DNA of 64,000 bases, from NCBI RefSeq assembly GCF_003390845.1, contig NZ_QMEK01000003.1:124001-188000 (forward strand). Direction: 5' to 3'. Below, one piece after another: positions 16,131 through 24,716 of this stretch. Numbering within the stretch: position 1 is the stretch's first letter; each line of letters begins with the position of its first letter. This DNA comes from Tropicimonas sp. IMCC34043. Its GTDB lineage: Bacteria > Pseudomonadota > Alphaproteobacteria > Rhodobacterales > Rhodobacteraceae. The notes beneath the pieces were generated by a model that made no database searches, was not told where the DNA came from, and saw only the letters and a list, made by a program, of their open reading frames with translations. The translations under genes were made by a program, and so were the position numbers.

Positions 16131-16960
16131 GGCGTGGGCAGCCCGAGAATGCTGCGCGCCTCGGCCACCGTGGCGACGGGCCGGTCGTATTTCTGGCAAA
16201 GCTCCACCGCCCGCGCGACCAGCGCCGCGTTCGAGGGCGCCAGCCTGTCGCGGTCGAGCCTGACGTTGTCCTCGAGCCCGGTGCGGGCATGGCCGCCCGA
16301 CGAAATCGCCCAGTCGTTCATGACGATCTGGTTCGAACCGATCCCGGCCGCGCACCAGGGCGCGTCCTCGCCGAACAGACGCTTGACGGTATGGATGTAG
16401 AAATCGAACACCTCCCGGTCGACCGGCATCGCGTTCTTCACGCCCATCACGAACTGGACATAGGGCGTATCGGGGATGCGCCCGTCGGCATGCATCTGTG
16501 CCGCCTGAAAGATATGCGACAGATCGAAGGCCTCGATCTCGGGCTTGACGCCACAGGTCACCATCTCGGCCGCAAGCCAGTCGACCAGATCGGGCGGATT
16601 CTCATAGACGCGGGTCGGAAAGTTGTTCGACCCGACCGACAAGGAGGCCATGTCGGGCCGAAGCGGCAGCATGCCGCCCCGCGCCTGACCCGCCCCGGAT
16701 CGTCCACCGGTCGACAACTGGACGATCATGCCGGGGCAGGCCTTTTCGATCCCTTCCTTCAGCGCGGCAAAGCGATCGGGATCGCTGGTGGGGCGCCCTG
16801 CATCGTCGCGCACGTGGCAATGCGCGATGCGTGCGCCGGCCTCGAAGGCCGCTTGGGTCGATTCCACCTGTTCCGTGACAGTGATCGGCACCGCCGGGTT
16901 GTTTTCCTTGGTCGGAAGCGAGCCCGTGATGGCCACGCAGATGATGCAGGGTTTGGTCAT
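16127..16960 (-). CDS. BKACE family beta-keto acid cleavage enzyme (DUF849), putative 3-oxoadipate cleavage
   Basis: A 277-residue TIM-barrel protein of the DUF849/BKACE family, whose founder Kce converts 3-keto-5-aminohexanoate plus acetyl-CoA into a CoA ester and acetoacetate. The zinc ligands expected from Kce are visible: the HCH pair (His47, His49) in AHCHVRD and Glu230 in GHARTGLEDNVRL. It also has the NNF...NPPDLVDWLA and EIEAFDLSHI segments. It sits between pcaG (eight bases upstream) and pcaB (four-base overlap), inside the protocatechuate operon. I infer that it takes 3-oxoadipate and acetyl-CoA to succinyl-CoA and acetoacetate, replacing PcaIJ and PcaF, neither of which is present in this cluster. 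Confidence 0.85.
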   Translation of the reverse strand: MTKPCIICVAITGSLPTKENNPAVPITVTEQVESTQAAFEAGARIAHCHVRDDAGRPTSDPDRFAALKEGIEKACPGMIVQLSTGGRSGAGQARGGMLPLRPDMASLSVGSNNFPTRVYENPPDLVDWLAAEMVTCGVKPEIEAFDLSHIFQAAQMHADGRIPDTPYVQFVMGVKNAMPVDREVFDFYIHTVKRLFGEDAPWCAAGIGSNQIVMNDWAISSGGHARTGLEDNVRLDRDRLAPSNAALVARAVELCQKYDRPVATVAEARSILGLPTP

Positions 16961-16968
16961 TTTACGCC

Positions 16969-17661
16969 TCAGATGTCGAAGAACACGGTTTCGTCCTCGC
17001 CCTGCAGGCGGATCTCGAACCGGTAGACCGGCGTGCCGTCGCGCATCGAGCGTTTGGCGATCAGCGTCTGGCGGCGGCGTTCCCATTCGATCAGGTTGAT
17101 CACCGGGTCCTTGGCATTCGCCTCGGCCTCGTCGTCGAAATACATCCGCGTGTTGAGCCCGATGTTGATGCCGCGCGCGACGATCCACAGGTTGAGATGC
17201 GGCGCCATTTCACGCAGCCCCTGATGGCCGCGTCCATGTGCATCGATCTGCTCTTCCTGCGCTGCCGGCCGGACCTCGGACGCCATTTCGCGGCGCGCCC
17301 TGACCGGCCCCGGCTTGACAGTGTCAAAGCCCCATTCGCCGGTCGCGAAATCGGTGATCACCCGGCCCCAGCCGCGAAAGCCCTCCTCGACCTCGCCGGG
17401 ATGTTCGGGATGGGCATAGATGCCGTCCGCGTTGGCCTGCCAGACCTCGATCAGGACATCCTTGACCGGGCTGCCCATGCCGTCGATCACCACGCCCTCG
17501 ACGCGGATCCGCTCGCCTTTTGCGTTCGGCCCGGCAATGTCCCAGCCAAGCTCGCGGCGATAGATGTCAAAACCCGCGGCACCGGGGGCGAGGCCGATGT
17601 GCACATAGGGGCCCGCCGTCTGCGAGGCGGTTTCGGGGAGATAGTTCAGTTCCTGCGGCAT
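16969..17661 (-). CDS. pcaG: protocatechuate 3,4-dioxygenase, alpha subunit
   Basis: A 230-residue intradiol-dioxygenase alpha chain that pairs with PcaH to open the ring of protocatechuate between the hydroxyls. It shows the N-terminal TAGPYVHIGLAP, the strand region VLIEVWQANADGIYAHP and the conserved APHLNLWIVARGINIGLNTRMYF. As expected for the alpha subunit it lacks the iron-binding Tyr/His set found in PcaH. The ATG follows the pcaH stop by one base. The start was set at the MPQELNY methionine; the longer open frame simply overlaps pcaH. Confidence 0.95.
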   Translation of the reverse strand: MPQELNYLPETASQTAGPYVHIGLAPGAAGFDIYRRELGWDIAGPNAKGERIRVEGVVIDGMGSPVKDVLIEVWQANADGIYAHPEHPGEVEEGFRGWGRVITDFATGEWGFDTVKPGPVRARREMASEVRPAAQEEQIDAHGRGHQGLREMAPHLNLWIVARGINIGLNTRMYFDDEAEANAKDPVINLIEWERRRQTLIAKRSMRDGTPVYRFEIRLQGEDETVFFDI

Positions 17662-17662
17662 C

Positions 17663-18385
17663 TCAGTTCCCCTCCAGACGGTTTTCAAACAGCGTGGACC
17701 GGCGGCCGCGCAACACGATGTCGAACTTGTAGGCAACCGTATCCAAGGGGATCGTTGCGTTCATGTCCAGCTTTGCCACCAGCCTGTCGATGGCCGCGGG
17801 GTCGGGAACCGTATGAACGATGGGACACAGCGGGATCAGCGGATCGCCCTCGAAATAGATCTGCGAGATCAGCCGCTGGCTGAACGAGGCGCCGAAGATC
17901 GACACATGGATATGCGCCGGACGCCAGCTGTTGACCCAGTTGCGCCAGGGATAGGCGCCGGGTTTCACCGTACGGAAATAGTAGTATCCGTTCTCGTCGG
18001 TCAGCGTGCGGCCGCAACCGCCGAAATTGGGGTCGATGGGCGCAAGATAGGTATCCTTCTTGTGGCGATAGCGTCCGCCGGCATTGGCCTGCCAGATTTC
18101 GACCAGCGTGTTGGGCACGGGACGTGCGTTCTCGTCCAGCACCCGGCCATGGACGATGATCCGTTCGCCCACCGGATCGCCGGTCTTGGCGTAGTTCTTG
18201 ATCAGGTCGTTGTCGATCGGGTCGATGTCGTTGTGGCCAAAGACCGGTCCAGTGATCTCGGACGCCGATTGCTGCAACGAGATCAGGCTGTAGCGCGGCG
18301 ACCGCGCGACCGAGGTCTTGTAGTTCGGCGTATGCGCTGGCGGCTGCATCGTGCGGTCGCGCTGGTAATATTCGGCTGGTGTCAT
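17663..18385 (-). CDS. pcaH: protocatechuate 3,4-dioxygenase, beta subunit
   Basis: A 240-residue catalytic, non-haem Fe(III) subunit. The iron ligands are recognisable in the segment [15 protein letters not shown] (Tyr) and in [14 protein letters not shown] (Tyr/His/His set), and the N-terminal domain has [21 protein letters not shown]-type intradiol strands. With PcaG it converts protocatechuate to 3-carboxy-cis,cis-muconate. The start ATG overlaps the pcaC stop by four bases. It is followed one base later by pcaG, the normal pcaHG order. Confidence 0.95.
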   Translation of the reverse strand: MTPAEYYQRDRTMQPPAHTPNYKTSVARSPRYSLISLQQSASEITGPVFGHNDIDPIDNDLIKNYAKTGDPVGERIIVHGRVLDENARPVPNTLVEIWQANAGGRYRHKKDTYLAPIDPNFGGCGRTLTDENGYYYFRTVKPGAYPWRNWVNSWRPAHIHVSIFGASFSQRLISQIYFEGDPLIPLCPIVHTVPDPAAIDRLVAKLDMNATIPLDTVAYKFDIVLRGRRSTLFENRLEGN

Positions 18386-18774
18386 TCGGATTGGCCCTCC
18401 CCGGCGTCCATTTCGGCATAGGTTTGCTTGGCGAGCTTGAGCGCGTGGTTGGCCCGCGGCACGCCACAATAGATCGCCACGTGCTGAAACACCTCGATCA
18501 CGTCGCTGCGGCTGGCCCCGGTGCGGGCGGTGGCGCGGATGTGCATCGGGATCTCCTCGAAATTCCCGGCAGCCGCGAGCAGCGCAAGCGTCAGCATCGA
18601 CCGTTCGCGGCGGCTGATCCCGTCGCTTGCCCAGACCGTGCCCCAGGCGCCATTGGTTATCAGATCCTGGAACCGGGCGTCGAACTCGGTCTTCTGCGCC
18701 TCGGCGCGGTCGACATGCGCGTCGCCCAGAACCTCGCGGCGTACCTTCATGCCGGTCTCATAGCGATCAGACAT
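18382..18774 (-). CDS. pcaC: 4-carboxymuconolactone decarboxylase
   Basis: A 130-residue AhpD-like alpha-helical protein, the typical size for a stand-alone PcaC. It carries [21 protein letters not shown] and [31 protein letters not shown], the latter containing the conserved histidine and the late cysteine. It decarboxylates 4-carboxymuconolactone to 3-oxoadipate enol-lactone. Its ATG lies inside the 3' end of pcaD (eight-base overlap). In some actinobacteria pcaC and pcaD are fused as PcaL; here they are separate. Confidence 0.94.
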   Translation of the reverse strand: MSDRYETGMKVRREVLGDAHVDRAEAQKTEFDARFQDLITNGAWGTVWASDGISRRERSMLTLALLAAAGNFEEIPMHIRATARTGASRSDVIEVFQHVAIYCGVPRANHALKLAKQTYAEMDAGEGQSE

Positions 18775-19554
18775 GACCGACCTCCTTCAGGAATTGCGTG
18801 AGTATCGCGGCAAAGGCCGCGGGCGCCTCGACGCAGGGCAGATGACCGGCGCCCGCGATTTCGGCATATTTGGCCCCGTCGATCAGTTGCGCGGTCTGTT
18901 GCACCAGCGCAGGCGGGGTCGACCCGTCAAGCGAGCCGCCGATCAGTTGCACGGGCAACCGCAGGCCCCGCGCCTGATCGGTCAGATCCGCCGCCGCCAA
19001 TGCCTCGCAGCAGGCGACATAGCCCGCCAGCGGCTGTCGTTCCAGCATGGTTTGCCACAGGTCTGCGGCGCCCGAGGCGCGGAAGTCGGGCGAAAACCAG
19101 CGCTCCATCGTCGGCGCGCCGATCTGGCCCAGCCCGCCACTGCGGATTGCCGCGATCCGGTCTTGCCACATCTCCTCGGTGCCGATCCTGGCCGCGCTGT
19201 TCGACACGACAAGCGCGCGCAACAGGCCAGGGTGCCGTGCCGCCAGCGACAGGCCGATCATGCCCCCGATCGAAAGACCGACGAAGGTGACCTCGGTCAA
19301 TCCCAGGTGACGGATCAGGCCCGCGGCATCGTCCGCCATCTGGTCGATGCTGTAGGGGCCCGGCGTCGCCTCGGACAGGCCGTGACCGCGCTTGTCATAG
19401 CGCACCAGCCGCAGCCCGGCGGGCAGATGCGGCACAAGCGCGTCCCACAGCCGCAGATCGGTGCCGAGCGAATTGGCGAAGACCAGCGCCTTGCCGTCCC
19501 GCGGACCCTCGTCGGCAAAATGCAGCCCGGCGCCGTTTACCTGCGCTCTTTGCA

Positions 19555-19555
<1 letters not shown>
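18767..19555 (-). CDS. pcaD: 3-oxoadipate enol-lactonase
   Basis: A 262-residue alpha/beta-hydrolase that opens the enol-lactone to 3-oxoadipate. The nucleophile elbow is FVGLSIGGMIG near residue 93, the acid lies in the GGSLDGSTPP region and the catalytic His is in GAGHLPCVEAP. The start ATG overlaps the pobA stop by one base (TGATG). The upstream extension of the frame lies inside pobA and is discarded. It is the second gene of the operon. Confidence 0.94.
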
Positions 19556-20724
<1,169 letters not shown>

Positions 20725-20756
20725 TCATGTTCCTCCCCTGTGCTCAAATTTGCCTA

Positions 20757-20815
20757 TTGGTAGCGGTAAGTAAAATGATATAAATTCAACGTTAGATACC
20801 AAAAGTGGTAAGTAA
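20757..20815. promoter_or_regulatory. PcaQ operator region between pobA and pcaQ
   Basis: Two related elements lie four helical turns apart: TTGGTA-GC-GGTAAGTAA (20757-20773) and TACCAA-AAGT-GGTAAGTAA (20797-20815). The nine-base GGTAAGTAA is repeated exactly with a 42-base offset. The right element contains TACC-N6-GGTA, similar in length and content to the ATAACC-N4-GGTTAA motif reported for Sinorhizobium PcaQ. It runs into the pcaQ start codon, so binding there would also repress pcaQ itself. Confidence 0.55.
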
Positions 20816-21741
20816 TGCATCGCCGCATCAAGATCCGCCACCTTCAGGCGCTGGTTGAAATCGTTCGGCAGCGAAGCCTGAAGCGCGCCGCGGAACGTCT
20901 GTACCTGACCCAGCCCGCCATTTCGCGCAGTCTGGCCGAGCTGGAAGACATCGTCGGCGCGCGCCTGCTGGAACGTGGCCGCGCCGGGATCGCACTGACC
21001 CCGCAGGGCGAGCACTTTCATGGCTTTGCGCAAAAAAGCCTGTCGGCATTGGAGCTTGGTATTGCGGGGATCGAGGATGCAGGCCGCGAGGGGGCGCTGA
21101 CGCTGCGGGTCGGGGCGTTGCCTTCGGTCGCCGCACGGCTGATGCCCGAGATCGTCGTCCAGTCAACGATCATGGCTCCGGAGCTGCGGCTGACCATTGC
21201 CGACGGCTCCCACGACCACCTGACCGCGCAGCTACGCGGCGGTCTGCTCGACGTCGTGATCGGGCGGCTCGGGGCGCCCGAAACCATGCGCGGGCTGTCT
21301 TTTACCCAGCTCTATCTGGAAGATGTCGCCTTTGTGGTCCGACCCGGACATCCGATCCTCGAGGCGCCGGAGTTCCGCCGGATCGTCGACTGGCCGGTAA
21401 TCTATCCGCCGCCCTGGGCTGCGATCCGCCCCTTTGTCGAACGGCTGTTCATTGCCGAGGGAATTCCTGAACCCAAGCGCAGGATCGAAACGGTCTCGGG
21501 CGCGTTCGGGCGCGTCCATACCCGCCAGAGCGATGCAATCTGGATCATCACGACCGGCGTCATTGCCAACGAACTGGCCGAAGGGCGATTGATACGGCTG
21601 CCGATCGAGACCGGCGGAACCGAGGGTCCGGTCGGGTTGATGACGCGGGCAAGCGAACCTGAAACGCCGGAGAGACAGCTGTTCCGGCTGGCAACAGACC
21701 AGGCGCTGGCAGTGCAATATCCCGACACGGGCGGCGCCTGA
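20815..21741 (+). CDS. pcaQ: LysR-type regulator of protocatechuate genes
   Basis: A 308-residue LysR protein. The N-terminal helix-turn-helix KIRHLQALVEIVRQRSLKRAAERL...TQPAISRSLAELE is of the PcaQ/GbpR type and is followed by a linker helix and a periplasmic-binding-protein-like effector domain. PcaQ activates pca genes in rhizobia and other alphaproteobacteria with 3-carboxy-muconate or carboxymuconolactone as coinducer. Divergent location upstream of pobA-pcaDCHG supports that role. The ATG at 20815 has only a weak ribosome site overlapping the operator element, consistent with low, autoregulated expression. Confidence 0.88.
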   Translation: MHRRIKIRHLQALVEIVRQRSLKRAAERLYLTQPAISRSLAELEDIVGARLLERGRAGIALTPQGEHFHGFAQKSLSALELGIAGIEDAGREGALTLRVGALPSVAARLMPEIVVQSTIMAPELRLTIADGSHDHLTAQLRGGLLDVVIGRLGAPETMRGLSFTQLYLEDVAFVVRPGHPILEAPEFRRIVDWPVIYPPPWAAIRPFVERLFIAEGIPEPKRRIETVSGAFGRVHTRQSDAIWIITTGVIANELAEGRLIRLPIETGGTEGPVGLMTRASEPETPERQLFRLATDQALAVQYPDTGGA

Positions 21742-21755
21742 GACGGACGGAGGCA

Positions 21756-21794
21756 GGACGCCCGAAGGCCCGGCAAACCGAGCGCCGGGCGTCC
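21756..21794. terminator. stem-loop between convergent pcaQ and preA
   Basis: GGACGCCCG (21756-21764) pairs perfectly with CGGGCGTCC (21786-21794). An alternative inner pairing GCCCGGC/GCCGGGC also exists. It lies between two convergent genes and could end transcription from either side, but no U-run follows, so intrinsic termination is uncertain. Confidence 0.45.
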
Positions 21795-21811
21795 CGCATC
21801 GGGCGATGGAG

Positions 21812-23119
21812 TTATTCCGCGGCTTTCACGAAGGACGGGTTGTTGGGATGGGTCGTCCAGTCGCCATGTTCGGCCGCGACCTTGCGGCCCGTCCGCGGAT
21901 CGGTCTCGCCCGGCGTCATCTGTTCCATCGTGATGCAGTTCTCGACCGGGCAGACGTTGACGCAGAGGTTGCAGGCCACGCATTCGGCGTCGTTCACCTC
22001 GAAGACCCGCCCTTCCTTCATCCAGATCGCCTGATGCGAGGTATCCTCGCAGGCGGCAAAGCAGCGGCCGCACTTGATGCAGGCGTCCTGATTGATCTTT
22101 GCCTTGGTGACATAGTTCAGGTTCAGGTGCTGCCAGTCGCGGACGTTCGGCACGGCACGGCCCGTGATCTCGGCGACCGAGCCATAGCCCTTGCTATCCA
22201 TCCAGTCCGACAGACCGGCGATCAGCTCTTCGACGATGCGGAAACCATAGGTCATGACCGCGGTGCAGACCTGCACGTTACCGGCGCCAAGCGCCATGAA
22301 TTCGGCCGCATCGCGCCAGGTCGTGACCCCGCCGATGCCGCTGATCGGCAGGCCGGCGGTTTCGGGGTTGCGCGCGATCTCGGCCACCATGTTCAGCGCG
22401 ATCGGCTTGACCGCCGGGCCGCAATAGCCGCCATGGGTACCCTTGCCGTCGATGGTCGGTTCGGGCGCCATGGTGTCGAGGTTGACCGAGGTGATCGAAT
22501 TCACGGTGTTGATCAGGCTGACCGCATCGGCGCCGCCGCGTCTGGCGGCCTCGGCCGGGCCGAGGATGCTGGTGACGTTCGGTGTCAGCTTCACGATCAC
22601 CGGCATCCGGGTGGCTTCCTTGCACCAGCGCGTCACCATCTCGATGTATTCGGGCACCTGACCGACGGCCGATCCCATGCCGCGTTCGGCCATGCCGTGC
22701 GGGCAGCCAAAGTTCAGCTCGACCCCGTCGGCGCCGGTTTCCTCGACCAAGGGCAGGATCGCCTTCCAGGCCTCTTCGGTGCAGGGCACCATCAGCGAGA
22801 CGACGACGGCGCGGTCGGGATAGTCCTTCTTGACCGCGGTGATCTCGCGCAGGTTCACTTCGAGCGGCCGGTCGGTGATCAACTCGATGTTGTTCAGCCC
22901 CAGCAGCCGCCGGTCCGCGCCCCAGATCGCGCCATAGCGCGGGCCGTTGACGTTGACGACGGGCGGGCCTGCCTCGCCGAGCGTCTTCCACACCACACCG
23001 CCCCAGCCCGCCTCGAAGGCGCGGCGGACGTTGTATTCCTTGTCGGTCGGCGGCGCCGAGGCCAGCCAGAACGGGTTCGGGGACTTGATCCCCACGAAGT
23101 CGGACGCGAGATTTGCCAT
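21812..23119 (-). CDS. preA: NAD-dependent dihydropyrimidine dehydrogenase subunit PreA
   Basis: A 435-residue protein with an FMN-binding dihydroorotate-dehydrogenase-like barrel (SPNPFWLASAPP, ELNFGCPHGM with the conserved Cys, KLTPNVTS, GIGGVTTWRDA) and a C-terminal ferredoxin domain with two cysteine sets, CIKCGRCFAAC and CVACNLCVNVCP. With PreT it interconverts uracil or thymine and the 5,6-dihydro form using NAD(H), the first step of reductive pyrimidine breakdown. The start ATG is 13 bases after the preT stop. The RutR-like site upstream of preT suggests induction by uracil/thymine. Confidence 0.95.
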   Translation of the reverse strand: MANLASDFVGIKSPNPFWLASAPPTDKEYNVRRAFEAGWGGVVWKTLGEAGPPVVNVNGPRYGAIWGADRRLLGLNNIELITDRPLEVNLREITAVKKDYPDRAVVVSLMVPCTEEAWKAILPLVEETGADGVELNFGCPHGMAERGMGSAVGQVPEYIEMVTRWCKEATRMPVIVKLTPNVTSILGPAEAARRGGADAVSLINTVNSITSVNLDTMAPEPTIDGKGTHGGYCGPAVKPIALNMVAEIARNPETAGLPISGIGGVTTWRDAAEFMALGAGNVQVCTAVMTYGFRIVEELIAGLSDWMDSKGYGSVAEITGRAVPNVRDWQHLNLNYVTKAKINQDACIKCGRCFAACEDTSHQAIWMKEGRVFEVNDAECVACNLCVNVCPVENCITMEQMTPGETDPRTGRKVAAEHGDWTTHPNNPSFVKAAE

Positions 23120-23132
23120 TGTCGTTGCTCCG

Positions 23133-24488
23133 TCACTCGGCCGCGATGGCCGCGTCGCCCACAAGCGACGCATGGATGTCCTCGGCCGCGTCGCGGCCAT
23201 CGGCGACGGCGGTGACTGTCAGGTCCTCGCCGCCGGTTGCGCAATCGCCCCCGGCCCAGACCCCGGCGACCGAGGTCCGCCCCGGCCCCGTTACCGCGAT
23301 CTTGCCGCCTGCGGTCTCAAGCCCCTCGGGCGCGCCGCTCAGGGTCTGGCCGATGGCCTTCAGGACCTGATCGGCCGGGATCGTGAAGCGTTCGTTAGAC
23401 AGCCGCAGACCCTCCGGTCCGTCCTCGGAATAGGCGAAGGTCACGCCGCTGACCGTGCCATCGCCCTCGACCGCCACGGGCTGGGCGTTCAGCACGATGC
23501 GAACGCCTTTCGAGGTCGCCAGATCCTGTTCATAGACCGAGGCCGACAGTTTCTCGCGACCTCGGCGATAGACCATGGTCACGGTCTCGGCCCCCAGAAG
23601 GCGGGATTGCACCGCGGCATCGACCGCCGTCATGCCGCCGCCGATCACCACCACATCGCGCCCGACGGGCAGCGAGGTCAGATCGCGGGACTGGCGCAGC
23701 TCGGCAATGAAATCGACGGCGTTCACGACGCCTGTCTGATCCTCGCCCGGCACCTCCAGCGCCCGAACGCCCGCAAGGCCGATCCCGAGGAACACCGCGT
23801 CGAAATCTGCGCGCAGGCCCTCCAGCGTCAGGCCCTCGCCTAGTGCCTTGCCACAGCGCAACTCGATGCCGCCGATCTGCATCAGCCAGGCGACCTCGCG
23901 GGCGGCAAAGTCGTCGGTCGCTTTGTAGGCCGCAATGCCGAATTCGTTCAGGCCGCCCGGTTTCGGGCGCGCGTCGAAGATCACCACCTCGTGGCCCTTC
24001 ATCGCCAGCCGGTGGGCACAGGCAAGGCCCGCGGGCCCCGCACCCACCACCGCCACACGCCGGCCGGTCGCCGTGGCGCGGGCAAAGGGGTGGACGCCTT
24101 TGGCCATCAGGTGATCGGTCGCAAAGCGCTGCAGCCGGCCGATCTCGACCGGTTCGCCATCGCCCGCCATCCGTACGCAGGCTTCCTCGCACAGCGTCTC
24201 GGTCGGGCAGACCCGGGCGCACATGCCGCCCAGAATGTTCTGGCTCAGGATCGTGCGCGCCGATCCTTCGGTGTCGGCGGTCTGGATCTGGCGGATGAAC
24301 AGCGGAATGTCGATCGATGTCGGGCAGGCCGTCATGCACGGCGCCTCATAGCAGAAATAGCAGCGATCAGCCGCCACCCGTGCCTCGTGGGCATCGAGCG
24401 GTGCGTGCAGATCGTCGAAATTCCGGTCGATAGTCGCCGGGTCGAACCGTCCGGCGGCGACCCCCGGCGTTCTCTGGCTGTTTTGCAT
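23133..24488 (-). CDS. preT: NAD-dependent dihydropyrimidine dehydrogenase subunit PreT
   Basis: A 451-residue GltD-like flavoprotein. The N-terminal domain has cysteine motifs CYFCYEAPCMTACP and GGMCARVCPTETLCEEAC for [4Fe-4S] clusters. Then come the FAD site VVGAGPAGLACAHRL near residue 145 and a second nucleotide site VVIGGGMTAVDAA, ending with VWAGGDCATGG. It passes electrons from NADH to PreA. It is the promoter-proximal gene of the pair, with a perfect palindrome 70-87 bases upstream of its start. No hydantoinase or beta-ureidopropionase gene is in the window, so the rest of the pathway lies elsewhere. Confidence 0.94.
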   Translation of the reverse strand: MQNSQRTPGVAAGRFDPATIDRNFDDLHAPLDAHEARVAADRCYFCYEAPCMTACPTSIDIPLFIRQIQTADTEGSARTILSQNILGGMCARVCPTETLCEEACVRMAGDGEPVEIGRLQRFATDHLMAKGVHPFARATATGRRVAVVGAGPAGLACAHRLAMKGHEVVIFDARPKPGGLNEFGIAAYKATDDFAAREVAWLMQIGGIELRCGKALGEGLTLEGLRADFDAVFLGIGLAGVRALEVPGEDQTGVVNAVDFIAELRQSRDLTSLPVGRDVVVIGGGMTAVDAAVQSRLLGAETVTMVYRRGREKLSASVYEQDLATSKGVRIVLNAQPVAVEGDGTVSGVTFAYSEDGPEGLRLSNERFTIPADQVLKAIGQTLSGAPEGLETAGGKIAVTGPGRTSVAGVWAGGDCATGGEDLTVTAVADGRDAAEDIHASLVGDAAIAAE

Positions 24489-24557
24489 GGTGCAAACCCC
24501 TGCTGGAGAGCTTCTGGGTGCAGGCTGGCACGGCTTTGGAGTTCTGGCAAAGAGAAA

Positions 24558-24575
24558 TTTGACCGGGCGGTCAAA
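24558..24575. promoter_or_regulatory. RutR-type operator upstream of preTA
   Basis: TTTGACCG-GG-CGGTCAAA is a perfect palindrome with eight-base arms and a two-base centre. It agrees with the published E. coli RutR consensus TTGACCAnnTGGTCAA at all but the inner A/T pair. It lies in the divergent gap between preT and a sulfotransferase gene, 70 bases from the preT start. RutR is a TetR-family regulator released by uracil or thymine, so the site fits pyrimidine-dependent control of preTA. Confidence 0.75.
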
Positions 24576-24716
24576 AAGTGTCGATGTCCGGGCGCGTGCC
24601 TATCCGCGCGCCGTTTCGCCCGGAAATTCGCCGGCGTGGCGGTTTTTCATTGCGCTGCTTTCGTCCCGCCCGGCCGGGTGCTAGCACGGGGCAGAGCTTG
24701 CCTGGATGGACCGCCG

